From the NCBI GenBank assembly GCA_002355495.1, contig AP017424.1, positions 62,001-126,000 of the forward strand: a DNA stretch of 64,000 nt, given 5' to 3'. Shown piece after piece: positions 34,081-42,846 of the stretch (its first letter is position 1; every line of letters begins with the position of its first letter). Made by a program: the position numbers and the translations under genes. This stretch comes from Streptomyces laurentii (lineage in GTDB: Bacteria; Actinomycetota; Actinomycetes; Streptomycetales; Streptomycetaceae). The notes under the pieces were generated by a model. It searched no databases and was not told the DNA's origin. It saw nothing but the letters and a program-made list of their open reading frames with translations.

Positions 34081-34760
34081 CCGCCTCACCCACCCCCGCC
34101 TCCGCCGCCGCGTCCGGTTCCCGGGAGCGGATCCTGGCCCGGATCCGGGCCGCCGTCGCCGGCGCGCCGGAGGCTCCCGAGCCGGACCGCGGCTATCTGC
34201 GGCAGCACGCGCCCGACGACCCGGCGGCGCTCACCGCTCTGCTGCACGAGAACCTCGCCGACTACCGGGCCGTCGTCCACCGCACCGCGCCCGGCGGGCT
34301 GCCGGAGCTCGTCGCACGGCTGCTCGCCGCGCACGGGGCCCGCAGTGTCGCCGTACCGCCCGGGCTGGACGATCAGTGGCTCTCCGCCACACCCGACGAG
34401 GTCGAACGGCGGCCGGACGACGGCTCCCTGACGGCCCGTCGGCTGGACGCGACGGACGCGGTGCTCACCGGCTGCGCCGTGGCCGTCGCCGAGACCGGCA
34501 CGCTCGTGCTGGACGCCGGGCCGGGCCAGGGGCGGCGCGCGCTGACCCTCGTACCCGATCTGCATCTGTGCGTCGTACGGGTTCCGGACCAGGTGGTGGC
34601 CTCGGTGCCGCTGGCCCTGCCCCGGCTGGACCCGGCCCGCCCGCTCACCTGGATCTCCGGGCCGTCCGCGACCAGCGACATCGAACTCGACCGGGTGGAG
34701 GGCGTGCACGGCCCGCGCCGCCTGGAGGTGATCCTGCTGGAGGAGCCCGCCGTCAGCTGA
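34077..34760 (+). CDS. lutC: LutC: LUD-domain subunit of lactate oxidation complex
   Basis: The protein has 227 residues with the LUD fold: AVLTGCAVAVAETGTLVLDA, LTLVPDLHLCVVRVPDQVV and TWISGPSATSDIELDRVEGV with the conserved SDIE. It is the third subunit of LutABC. It starts inside the lutB stop (ATGA). Its own stop overlaps the 3' end of the convergent xylB by 8 bp, leaving no room for a terminator between the operons. Confidence 0.92.
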   Translation: MTASPTPASAAASGSRERILARIRAAVAGAPEAPEPDRGYLRQHAPDDPAALTALLHENLADYRAVVHRTAPGGLPELVARLLAAHGARSVAVPPGLDDQWLSATPDEVERRPDDGSLTARRLDATDAVLTGCAVAVAETGTLVLDAGPGQGRRALTLVPDLHLCVVRVPDQVVASVPLALPRLDPARPLTWISGPSATSDIELDRVEGVHGPRRLEVILLEEPAVS

Positions 34761-36338
34761 GGAGGGCCGGTGTCGCCCGGTCCAGGACGTCCGCGACGCG
34801 CCGCCAGGTCGCCTCGTCCCGCTCGACGGGCTCCAGGGTCTCCCCCGCGCCGGTCCCCCAGGCGCCGGCGATCGCGACCGGGTCGGCCCCGTCGTGCGAG
34901 GTGTCGCCGGACGCGGCCGCGGCGGCGAGGGCGGCGGCGCCGAGGGCGACGAGTTCGGTGGCGGCGGGGACGATCAGCGGGCGGCCGGAGAGCCGGCGCA
35001 CGGTCTTCGTCCAGAGCTTCCCGCGCGCGCCGCCGCCGATCAGCCGCAGCGGCCGGTCCCGTACGGCCGGGTCGGCGGGGTCGAGGCCGCAGGTGGCGAG
35101 GAGTTCGTCGAGGGCGCGCAGGACGGTGAAGACGGCGCCTTCGTAGGCGGCGCCGAGCAGTGCCTGCGGGGTGCTGGCGTGCCGCAGGCCGGTGAGCAGT
35201 CCGGCGGCGTGTGGCAGATCGGGGGTGCGTTCGCCGTCGAGGTACGGCAGGAGGACGAGGCCGTCGCCGGGGGTGGCGTCCTCGCGGTCGAGGCCGAGCA
35301 GGGCGGCCACCTTGTCGACGGCGAGGGTGCAGTTCAGGGTGCAGCCGAGGGGCAGGTAGGTGCCGTCGGTGGCGGCGAAGCCGGCGATGCCGGGGCTCGC
35401 GGGGCGGGTGCGGGTGGCGGCGAAGACGGTGCCGGAGGTGCCGAGGCTGACCACCGGGTGGTCGAGGAGGCCCGGGCGCCGAGGCCGAGGCCGACGGCGG
35501 CGGCCATGTTGTCGCCGGTGCCGGCGGCGACGGCGATGCCGGCGGGCAGTCCGAGGACGTCGGCGGCGGCGCGGGTGAGGGTGCCGGCCCGGGTGCCGCC
35601 GGTGGGGGCGACAGCCGGGAGCAGGGCGGGGTCGAGGCCGAGGAGCGCGAGCAGGTCGGGGTCGTGGGCGGCGCGGCCGGTGTCGTACCAGCCGGTTCCG
35701 GAGGCGTCGCCGGGGTCGGTGACGGCTTCGCCGCAGAGCCGTTCGGTGAGGAAGTCGTGCGGGAGGCGGACGGCGCCCGTGCGGGAGGCGACGGCGGGTT
35801 CGTGTTCACGCAGCCACTGCCATTTCGCGGCGGTGACGGAGGCGACGGGGACCGATCCGGTGCGTTCCAGCCAGGCGTCGGGGCCGCCGAACGCGCCGGT
35901 GAGGGCGGCGGCTTGGGGCGCGGAGCGGGTGTCGTTCCAGAGCAGGGCGGGGCGCAGGGGCCGGCCGCCCGGGGTGTCGAGGGTGACGAGGCCGTGCTGC
36001 TGGCCGGCGACGGCGATGCCGGTGACGGCGCGGGCGGGGACGTCCGCCTGGGCGAGGGCGTCGGCGACGGCGTGGGCGAGGGCGGTCCACCAGGTCTCGG
36101 GGTCGCTCTCGCGGGCGCCGTGCGTGCCGGTGACGGTGTGCGGGGCGCGGCCGAGGCCGAGGAGCGCGCCGGTGGCGGTGTCGACGACGACGGCCTTGGC
36201 GGACTGGGTGGAGCTGTCCACGCCGACGACCACGGGACGGTGAGGGCGGGCGGTGCCGCGGGGGTGCGGGGCCGCCCCGCGCTGGGGGGCCGTCGCGTGT
36301 CGCGGGTGGTGCGGCGCGGGCTCCGGGTGGTCGGCCAT
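34753..36338 (-). pseudogene. xylB: Xylulokinase, split by a one-base frameshift
   Basis: FGGY-family sugar kinase phosphorylating D-xylulose. The N-terminal lobe ([44 protein letters not shown]) and C-terminal lobe ([49 protein letters not shown]) are complete but in different frames. Restoring one C in the GCCC run near 35485 gives [18 protein letters not shown] without a break, so a single-base deletion or a sequencing error explains it. The gene is divergent from xylA across an operator-like palindrome. The ATG at 36338 leaves a His/Pro-rich extension; GTG 36233 is an alternative start. Confidence 0.85.
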
Positions 36339-36397
36339 GGGTGGGCACCTCTCCTTCCCCGGGTGCGGGCTCTGGCGCCCGACGGCACCCCGGGGGT

Positions 36398-36420
36398 ATT
36401 AGTTATCGCAGAAAACAAAT
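36398..36420. promoter_or_regulatory. Xylose operator-like palindrome
   Basis: Arms ATTAGTTATC and GAAAACAAAT around GCA match at 8 of 10 paired positions. The site lies between the divergent xylB and xylA and is AT-rich for this genome. It resembles sites of ROK-family XylR repressors; no xylR is in the window. Confidence 0.5.
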
Positions 36421-36473
36421 CCGGCGGCCAGCCTCGCCGCCGGATCTGGCACCCCCGTGCGAAGGAGCCGGAC

Positions 36474-37643
36474 ATGCCCCAGCATCTCCTCCCCACCCCC
36501 GACGACCGTTTCACCTTCGGTCTGTGGACGGTCGGCTGGCAGGGCCGCGACCCGTTCGGCGACGCCACCCGGCCGGCGCTCGACCCGGTCGAGTCGGTCG
36601 AGCGGCTGGCCGCCCTCGGCGCGTACGGCGTCACCTTCCACGACGACGACCTCATCCCGTTCGGGGCGTCGGAGGCCGAGCGGGAGACGGCCGTCAAGCG
36701 GTTCCGGGCCGCGCTCGACCGCACGGGCCTGAAGGTGCCGATGGCCACCACCAACCTCTTCACCCACCCGGTGTTCAAGGACGGCGCGTTCACCGCCAAC
36801 GACCGGGACGTGCGCCGGTTCGCGCTGCGCAAGGCGATCCGCAACATCGACCTGGCGGTGGAGCTGGGCGCCTCGGTGTACGTGGCCTGGGGCGGGCGCG
36901 AGGGCGCCGAGTCGGGTGCGGCGAAGGACGTACGGCTGGCGCTCGACCGGATGAAGGAGGCGTTCGATCTGCTCGGCCAGTACGTGACCGAGCAGGGGTA
37001 CGAGCTCCGCTTCGCCATCGAGCCGAAGCCGAACGAGCCGCGCGGCGACATCCTGCTGCCGACGATCGGGCACGCACTGGCTTTCATCGAGCGCCTGGAG
37101 CGGCCGGAACTGGTCGGCGTGAACCCGGAGACGGGGCACGAGCAGATGGCCGGGCTCAACTTCCCGCACGGCATCGCGCAGGCGCTGTGGGCGGGCAAGC
37201 TGTTCCACATCGACCTCAACGGCCAGTCGGGCATCAAGTACGACCAGGACTTCCGCTTCGGCGCGGGCGATCTGCGCCAGGCGTTCTGGCTGGTCGACCT
37301 GCTGGAGTCGGCCGGGTACACGGGCCCGCGCCACTTCGACTTCAAGCCGGTGCGCACCGACGGCTTCGACGGGGTGTGGGAGTCGGCCAAGAACTGCATG
37401 CGCAACTACCTGATCCTCAAGGAGCGGGCGGCCGCCTTCCGGGCCGACCCCGAGGTCGCCGCCGCGCTCGCCGTGTCCCGGCTGGACGAGCTGGCACTGC
37501 CGACGGCCCCGCACGGTCTCGCGGAACTGCTCGCCGACCCGACGGCGTACGAGAGCTTCGACGCGGACGCGGCGGCGGAGCGTTCGATGGCCTTCGAGCG
37601 ACTGGACCAGCTCGCGCTCGAACATCTGCTCGCGGTGCGCTGA
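36474..37643 (+). CDS. xylA: Xylose isomerase
   Basis: The protein has 389 residues, the standard actinobacterial (class I) length. It converts D-xylose to D-xylulose using two divalent metal ions. Visible signatures include [10 protein letters not shown] with the catalytic His of the VTFHDDD motif, the metal-ligand segment [28 protein letters not shown] and [17 protein letters not shown]. The ATG follows GAAGGAG. It is divergent from xylB, with a shared palindrome. Confidence 0.96.
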   Translation: MPQHLLPTPDDRFTFGLWTVGWQGRDPFGDATRPALDPVESVERLAALGAYGVTFHDDDLIPFGASEAERETAVKRFRAALDRTGLKVPMATTNLFTHPVFKDGAFTANDRDVRRFALRKAIRNIDLAVELGASVYVAWGGREGAESGAAKDVRLALDRMKEAFDLLGQYVTEQGYELRFAIEPKPNEPRGDILLPTIGHALAFIERLERPELVGVNPETGHEQMAGLNFPHGIAQALWAGKLFHIDLNGQSGIKYDQDFRFGAGDLRQAFWLVDLLESAGYTGPRHFDFKPVRTDGFDGVWESAKNCMRNYLILKERAAAFRADPEVAAALAVSRLDELALPTAPHGLAELLADPTAYESFDADAAAERSMAFERLDQLALEHLLAVR

Positions 37644-37688
37644 GCCGGCCGGCGGACAGGGTTCCGCCCGGCCACTGCCCCCGGCCGG

Positions 37689-37716
37689 CGGCCGTGACCG
37701 GCGTCGGTCACGGCCG
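37689..37716. terminator. Bidirectional terminator between xylA and phr
   Basis: CGGCCGTGACC pairs perfectly with GGTCACGGCCG around GGCGTC. The hairpin overlaps the last codons of the convergent photolyase gene. Confidence 0.7.
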
Positions 37717-39084
37717 GGTGCCGCGGGCGCGGCGGAAGCGTCCCAGTCCGTCGGCGAGGTCGACGACCGGGGCCGGGTAGCCGAGTCCGGCGCGGTCGGC
37801 TTCGGGAAGCCGCCAGGGCACGTGCACCAACGGGGCCTCAAGCTCGGCGAGTTCGGGAACCCACCGGCGTACGTAGGCGCCCCGCGGGTCGTACTTCCGG
37901 GCCTGCGTCACCGGGTTGAGGACCCGATTGGGCCGAGTGTCGTTGCCGGTGCCGGCCATCCACTGCCAGTTGAGCTGGTTGTTGGCGAGGTCGCCGTCGA
38001 CCAGCCAGTGCAGGAAGTGGGCCGCGCCGATCCGCCAGTCGACGTAGAGGGACTTGGTCAGGAAACTGGCGGTGAGGAGCCGGGCGCGGTTGTGCATCCA
38101 GCCCTCGTGCCGCAGTTGCCGCATGGCGGCGTCGACGACCGGATAGCCGGTGCGGCCCTCGCGCCAGGCGTCGATGTCGCCGCTCGCGGTGTCCTCGGTA
38201 CGCCACCGGTCGTGCCGGGTGCGGTAGTCGGCGTGCGCGGCGGCCGGGCGCGCGGCGAGCACCTGGCGGTGGAAGTCGCGCCAGGCGAGCTGCCGTACGA
38301 ACGCCTCGGCGCCCGGACCGCCGTGCCGGCGGGCCCGGTGCACCACCTCCACCGGTGACAGGGTGCCGAAGTGGAGGTGGGCGGAGAGGCGCGAGGTGGC
38401 GTCGGCGGACAGGTCGTCGTGCGTCGTGTCGTAGGAATCCAGTCCATGGCGCCCGTACGCGGTCAGGGCCGCGCGGGCCCGGGTCTCGCCGCCGGGCGGG
38501 AGGCCGGGCGACGTCCCGTCGGTCCCCCGGTGCGCGGGGAGCGGTTCGCCGCGCGCCTCTTCCGGCACGGGTACGGTGCGCGGCGCGCCGTACACCTGCC
38601 GCAGCGGCACGCGCGCCCACTGCCGGTGATACGGGGTGAAGACGGCGTAGTGGTCGGAGGCGGCGGGGGTCACCAGACCAGGCGGGACGACGACGGTGAC
38701 CGCGTCGTGCACGACCAGCCAGCGACCGGACCGTTCCAGGGCGGTGCGCAGCCGCCGTTCCCTGCGGGTGGCGAACGCGCTGCCGTCGGCCGCCATGTGC
38801 ACGCTGTCGGCGCCCGTCTCGGTCGCCACCCGGCACACCTCCTCGACCAGGTCGCCGGAGCGGACCACGAGCCGGCCGCCCCGCTTCCGCAGCCCGGCGT
38901 CGAGGTCGGCCAGGCAGTCGTCGAGGAAGGCGCGGCGGTTGGGCGCGGCAAAACCGGCCGCCTCGACGCCCCGGTCCCGTACGAACAGCGGCACCACCGC
39001 GTCGGCCGACGCCAGGGCGGCCCGCAGCGGCGGATGGTCGTGCAGGCGCAGGTCGGCGGTGAACAGAACGACGGACACGTGCAT
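37708..39084 (-). CDS. phr: Deoxyribodipyrimidine photolyase
   Basis: The protein has 458 residues of the cryptochrome/photolyase family. The N-terminal alpha/beta antenna domain (VVLFTADLRLHDHPPL) is followed by the FAD-binding helical domain: LSAHLHFGTLSPVEV, WRDFHRQVL, GYPVVDAAMRQLRHEGWMHN, RLLTASFLTKSLYVDWRIG, ANNQLNWQWMAGTGNDTRPN. It repairs cyclobutane pyrimidine dimers with blue light. It lies 5 bp behind the SDR gene in an operon headed by an ECF sigma factor, so light-induced expression is expected. Confidence 0.94.
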   Translation of the reverse strand: MHVSVVLFTADLRLHDHPPLRAALASADAVVPLFVRDRGVEAAGFAAPNRRAFLDDCLADLDAGLRKRGGRLVVRSGDLVEEVCRVATETGADSVHMAADGSAFATRRERRLRTALERSGRWLVVHDAVTVVVPPGLVTPAASDHYAVFTPYHRQWARVPLRQVYGAPRTVPVPEEARGEPLPAHRGTDGTSPGLPPGGETRARAALTAYGRHGLDSYDTTHDDLSADATSRLSAHLHFGTLSPVEVVHRARRHGGPGAEAFVRQLAWRDFHRQVLAARPAAAHADYRTRHDRWRTEDTASGDIDAWREGRTGYPVVDAAMRQLRHEGWMHNRARLLTASFLTKSLYVDWRIGAAHFLHWLVDGDLANNQLNWQWMAGTGNDTRPNRVLNPVTQARKYDPRGAYVRRWVPELAELEAPLVHVPWRLPEADRAGLGYPAPVVDLADGLGRFRRARGTRP

Positions 39085-39089
39085 GCGGG

Positions 39090-40763
39090 TCAGCTTCCTC
39101 CGGGTGCGCGGCGCGGGCCGGTGCCGGCGTCGCCGTCCGCGGCGGGGGTCCGGGCGTCGGGCGCGCCCGCGCCCCGCCGGTCCCGCTGCTCGGCGGCACG
39201 CACGATGTTGCGGGCCATGCCGCCGAAGACGACGGCGTGGAACGGGGAGACGCTCCACCAGTACAGGTGGCCGAGCAGCCCGTGCGGATGGAACAGGGCG
39301 CGCTGCCGGTAGCGAACGGGCCCGTGCGCGCCCAGGGCGCGGTCGCGAGCGCCGGCGTCGTCCTCGGCGGCGTCGTCCTCGGCGGCGTCGTCACCCTCCT
39401 CGTCGCAGACGCGCAGCTCCAGCCAGGCGAGGCCGGGCAGGCGCATCTCGGCCCGTAGCCGGAGCAGACGGCCGCGTTCGATCTCCTCCACCCGCCAGAA
39501 GTCGAGCGAGTCGCCCACTCTCAGCCGCCGGGCGTCCCGGCGTCCCCGGCGCAGGCCGACGCCGCCGGCGAAACGGTCGAGCAGCCCGCGGACCACCCAG
39601 GCGGACGGGAAGGAGTACCAGCCGTTCTCCCCGCCGACCCCTTCGATGACCTCCCACAAAGCCTCGGGCGCGGCGTGGGCCTCGCGTTCGCGCACATCGG
39701 TGTAGAGGCTGCCGCCTGCCCAGTCGGGGTCGGTGGGGAGCGGGTCGCTCGGTGCGCCGGGGACGGCGGCCGACGACCAGCGGGTGGCGACCTGGGCGTC
39801 GCGGACGCGGCGCAGGGCGAGGGCGACGGCCCGGTCGAAGCGGATGGGGTGGCCGGGCGGGCTCGGCACGTACCGCTCGATGTCGTTCTCGCGGCACACC
39901 ACCTCGTAGCGCAGGGACTCGGTGAGGGGACGCGCGAGGGAGGCCGGCACCGGGGTCACCAGACCGACCCAGTGGCTGGACAGACCAGGGGTCAGGACGG
40001 GCACGGGCAGGATCATCCGGCGGGGCAGGCCGGCCACCGCGGCGTAACGGAGCATCATGTCCCGGTAGGTCAGCACCTCCGGTCCGCCGATGTCGAAGGC
40101 GCGGTTCACCTCGGGGGGCAGGTGCGCGCAGCCGACGAGCAGCCGCAGGACGTCCCGTACGGCGATCGGCTGGATCCGGGTGTGCACCCAGCGGGGAGTG
40201 ACCATCACCGGAAGCCGCTCGGTGAGGTAGCGCAGCATCTCGAAACTCGCGGAGCCGGAGCCGATGATCACCGCGGCGCGCAGGACCGCCGTCGGTACCC
40301 CCGAGGCGAGGAGGATCCGGCCGACCTCGGCACGGGAACGCAGGTGGGGCGACAGATCCCGCTCAGGCACGGATCCGGGGGTGAGTCCGCCCAGGTAGAC
40401 GATGCGGCCGACGCCGGCCCGGCGGGCCTCCTCGCCGAAGACGCGGGCGGCCATGCGGTCGGTGCGCTCGAAGTCGCGCCCGCTGCCGAGCGCGTGGACA
40501 AGGTAGTAGGCCACGTCCACGCCGTCCATCGCCCGGGCGACGGACGCGGCGTCGGTCACGTCGCCTCGGACCGTCTCCACCCGGTCGGCCCACGGCTGGT
40601 CGCGCAGCTTTTCCGGGCTGCGGACGAGGCAGCGCACCCGGTGTCCCCGGTCCAGCAGCTCCGGCACCAGACGGCCGCCGATGTATCCGGTCGCGCCGGT
40701 GACCAGGCAGGCCGGCGGGGTGTCCGCGGGCCGTGAGGCCCTCGTGGTGCCGTCCGTGTCCAT
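39090..40763 (-). CDS. SDR/NAD-binding protein with DUF2867 domain
   Basis: The protein has 557 residues. The N-terminal atypical short-chain dehydrogenase domain (about 18-330) has LVTGATGYIGGRLVPELLDR (TGxxGxxG), IVYLGGLTPG and FDIGGPEVLTYRDMMLRYA. The C-terminal DUF2867 domain (about 355-520) has GGENGWYSFPSAWVVRGLLD, LDFWRVEEIERGRLLRLRAE and HGLLGHLYWWSVSPFHAVVF. A short E-D repeat (DDAAEDDAAEDDA) lies inside it. It sits between litS and phr, as do similar oxidoreductases in actinobacterial light-response operons; its reaction is unknown. Confidence 0.88.
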   Translation of the reverse strand: MDTDGTTRASRPADTPPACLVTGATGYIGGRLVPELLDRGHRVRCLVRSPEKLRDQPWADRVETVRGDVTDAASVARAMDGVDVAYYLVHALGSGRDFERTDRMAARVFGEEARRAGVGRIVYLGGLTPGSVPERDLSPHLRSRAEVGRILLASGVPTAVLRAAVIIGSGSASFEMLRYLTERLPVMVTPRWVHTRIQPIAVRDVLRLLVGCAHLPPEVNRAFDIGGPEVLTYRDMMLRYAAVAGLPRRMILPVPVLTPGLSSHWVGLVTPVPASLARPLTESLRYEVVCRENDIERYVPSPPGHPIRFDRAVALALRRVRDAQVATRWSSAAVPGAPSDPLPTDPDWAGGSLYTDVREREAHAAPEALWEVIEGVGGENGWYSFPSAWVVRGLLDRFAGGVGLRRGRRDARRLRVGDSLDFWRVEEIERGRLLRLRAEMRLPGLAWLELRVCDEEGDDAAEDDAAEDDAGARDRALGAHGPVRYRQRALFHPHGLLGHLYWWSVSPFHAVVFGGMARNIVRAAEQRDRRGAGAPDARTPAADGDAGTGPRRAPGGS

Positions 40764-40788
40764 GCTCGTCTCCGTCCTCCACCGCTCG

Positions 40789-41487
40789 TCACCGGACGTC
40801 TTCGTCCGGCCGTGCCGCGGCCGCGCGTCCCCCCGCGGCCGTCCCCGGGTCGAGGCTGTCCCGCAGGCGGTCCAGACCCCGTCGGGTGTGACTCTTCACC
40901 GTACCCAGGGGCCAGCCGGTGACCTGGGAGATCTGGGTCTGTGTCAGGTCCTGGTAGAAGGCCAGTGTCAGCACCCGGCGCTGAGGTGCGCTGAGGAGGT
41001 CCAGGGCGCGGCCGACGTCGAGCCGGTCGAGCACCGTCCCTTCCTGGTCCTCGTCCGGGCAGGGCTCCAGCAGGGTGGGCAACCCCGCGGCGGCCGCGGC
41101 CAGTTCGGCCCGCAGCGCGTGTGCGGCCAGCGCGTCGGCGATCTTCCGGCGGGTGATGCCGGCCAGCCACGCGGGGAGGGTCACCCGTTCGGGGGAGAAT
41201 CCGCTCCACTCCCGCCACGCTTCGGCGAACACCTGTTGGACGACGTCCTCGGCGTCTCCCGGATCCCCGAGCGCCTGCCGGGCCAGTGCGTGCACGAGCC
41301 CGCTCCACCGGGTGTGCAGGTCCGTCCAGTCGGCGGGGGACGTGAGAGGCGCGGGGGCGGCGGTGTCCCCGGCGGCGGGCATCCGCCGCGGTGCGGTGCC
41401 GGGTCGCACGCTCCCGGTGACGGGCTCGTCACCGGCAACGGAGCCCGGAGAGGCCGGTCCGTCCGGCACCGCCGTGAAGGGGTTCAC
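40789..41487 (-). CDS. litS: ECF RNA polymerase sigma factor, LitS-like
   Basis: The protein has 232 residues. Sigma region 2 (WSGLVHALARQALGDPGDAE, DVVQQVFAEAWREW) and region 4 (LDLLSAPQRRVLTLAFYQDL, TQTQISQVTGWPLGTVKSHT) follow an unstructured N terminus of about 55 residues. The GTG at 41487 has an AGGAGG six bases upstream. Divergent litR and downstream photolyase match the litR-litS light-inducible system described in S. coelicolor, in which LitS directs carotenoid and photolyase genes. No crt gene is in this window. Confidence 0.87.
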   Translation of the reverse strand: MNPFTAVPDGPASPGSVAGDEPVTGSVRPGTAPRRMPAAGDTAAPAPLTSPADWTDLHTRWSGLVHALARQALGDPGDAEDVVQQVFAEAWREWSGFSPERVTLPAWLAGITRRKIADALAAHALRAELAAAAAGLPTLLEPCPDEDQEGTVLDRLDVGRALDLLSAPQRRVLTLAFYQDLTQTQISQVTGWPLGTVKSHTRRGLDRLRDSLDPGTAAGGRAAAARPDEDVR

Positions 41488-41597
41488 CGTCTCGCCTCCT
41501 CGCTCGGCACGGGTGGGGGCGAGCGCCGCCGGGCCGTCACGCCGGGCGGCTCGCCCCGCGTGATCCAGCCTCGGGTCCGCTGGACTCGGCGACAACT

Positions 41598-41615
41598 CGC
41601 ATCGGTTGCGCATCG
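41598..41615. promoter_or_regulatory. 11-bp-phased direct repeats in the litR-litS promoter
   Basis: CGCATCG occurs at 41598-41604 and again at 41609-41615, exactly 11 bp apart, inside the divergent promoter region. CarH/LitR proteins bind 11-bp direct repeats as tetramers, so this is a candidate LitR site. Only two units are visible. Confidence 0.4.
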
Positions 41616-41689
41616 AGTAGCCTCCGGACGAGGGCCGCGGAACCGGCCTCCGCACACACGTGCCGTGTCCCGCCGGAGGGTTGGCAGCC

Positions 41690-42742
41690 ATGACCGAACC
41701 GACCCCGGGGGCGACGGCTCCGGGACTCACCACGGGTGCCGTCGCCCGTCGTCTGGGGGTCTCGCCCACGACCCTGCGTTCCTGGGACCGGCGCTACGGC
41801 CTTGGGCCCACGGCGCGCTCCCCCGGCCGGCACCGGCGCTGGAGTCCGGCGGACATCGCGCGGGTGGAGCGGATGTGCCGCCTGACGGCCGGGGGCGTGC
41901 CGCCGGCCGAGGCGGCCCGGGTGGCCCTCACGACGCGCGGGGAGGACACCGGCCTCACCACGGCGGACCGGCCGGCCCCGGCGGCGACGCGCCGTGGCGG
42001 AGCCGGCGGCGGCCTCCCTCTGGGTGACGTACGGCGGGAATGCCGGGGTCTGGCCCGGGCCGCGGTGCGGCTGGACTCCGCCGAACTGGAGTCCAGGCTG
42101 TCGGCGGCGATCCGGGACCACGGACTGGTCGTGGCCTGGGAGGAGGTCGTGGTGCCGACCCTGCGCGCGGTGGGCCGCAAGTGGGCGTCCTCCGCCGACC
42201 GTTACGTGGAGGTGGAGCATCTGCTGTCCTGGCACGTCTCCACGGCGCTGCGCCGCGCGCCTCTGCTCCTGCCCCGCGCGGCGTCGCCGGCCGGGGCGCC
42301 GCCGGTCGTCCTGGCCTGTGCGCCCGGTGAGCAGCACGCGCTCCCCCTCGAGGCCCTGCACGCCGCGCTGGACGAGCGGGGTGTGCCGTGTCTGATGCTC
42401 GGGGCGGCGGTTCCCCCGGAGGCACTCCTGGCCGCTGTGCGGCGGACCGGTCCGGCGGCCGTGGTGGTCTGGTCGCAGGCCCGCACCACGGCGGCGTCCG
42501 CCCTGGCGCGGCGGATCGACGGCCTGCGGTGGGGCGCGGCGGGCGCGCGGGGACGTCCCTTCGTCCTGCCCGCGGGGCCGGGCTGGGACCGGCGGGCGCT
42601 CCGCGGTTTCCCCCGCTGCTCAGGGCTCGGCGACGCCGTCGGGCTGCTCCGGGCGCTGTACGCGCCGGACGGCACGGTCCGCCGTATGCCCCACGTACAG
42701 GAGGCCGGGGGCGGCCCGTCGGCGCCCCGTACCCGTTCCTGA
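41690..42742 (+). CDS. litR: MerR-family B12-dependent photoreceptor regulator, LitR/CarH-like
   Basis: The protein has 350 residues. The N-terminal MerR helix-turn-helix (about 14-80) has TTGAVARRLGVSPTTLRSWD, RRYGLGPTARSPGRHRRW and ADIARVERMCRL. The C-terminal cobalamin-binding module has a WASSADRYVEVEH segment resembling the Wx9EH cap motif (here one residue longer) and CAPGEQHALPLEAL. In this family adenosylcobalamin holds a DNA-bound tetramer in the dark and light breaks it. Divergent litS is the likely target. The ATG at 41690 is chosen; upstream frame is not homologous. Confidence 0.88.
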   Translation: MTEPTPGATAPGLTTGAVARRLGVSPTTLRSWDRRYGLGPTARSPGRHRRWSPADIARVERMCRLTAGGVPPAEAARVALTTRGEDTGLTTADRPAPAATRRGGAGGGLPLGDVRRECRGLARAAVRLDSAELESRLSAAIRDHGLVVAWEEVVVPTLRAVGRKWASSADRYVEVEHLLSWHVSTALRRAPLLLPRAASPAGAPPVVLACAPGEQHALPLEALHAALDERGVPCLMLGAAVPPEALLAAVRRTGPAAVVVWSQARTTAASALARRIDGLRWGAAGARGRPFVLPAGPGWDRRALRGFPRCSGLGDAVGLLRALYAPDGTVRRMPHVQEAGGGPSAPRTRS

Positions 42743-42774
42743 CACACGGCCGGGAACCACCTCCGGGCAGCGTG

Positions 42775-42810
42775 CGGCCGGGCGGCCCCCGTCGCGGGGC
42801 CGCCCGGCCG
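42775..42810. terminator. Bidirectional terminator between litR and the GH48 gene
   Basis: CGGCCGGGCGGCCCC pairs perfectly with GGGGCCGCCCGGCCG (15-bp stem, 6-base loop) between convergent genes. Confidence 0.8.
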
Positions 42811-42846
42811 GTTCGTACGGACAGCGGATGCTCGCGGCGGGGCGGG

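Noticed and set aside
34373..37405. 1010-codon minus-strand frame across lutC, xylB and xylA
   Set aside because: Pro/Arg-rich reading of the wrong frame over several well-supported genes.
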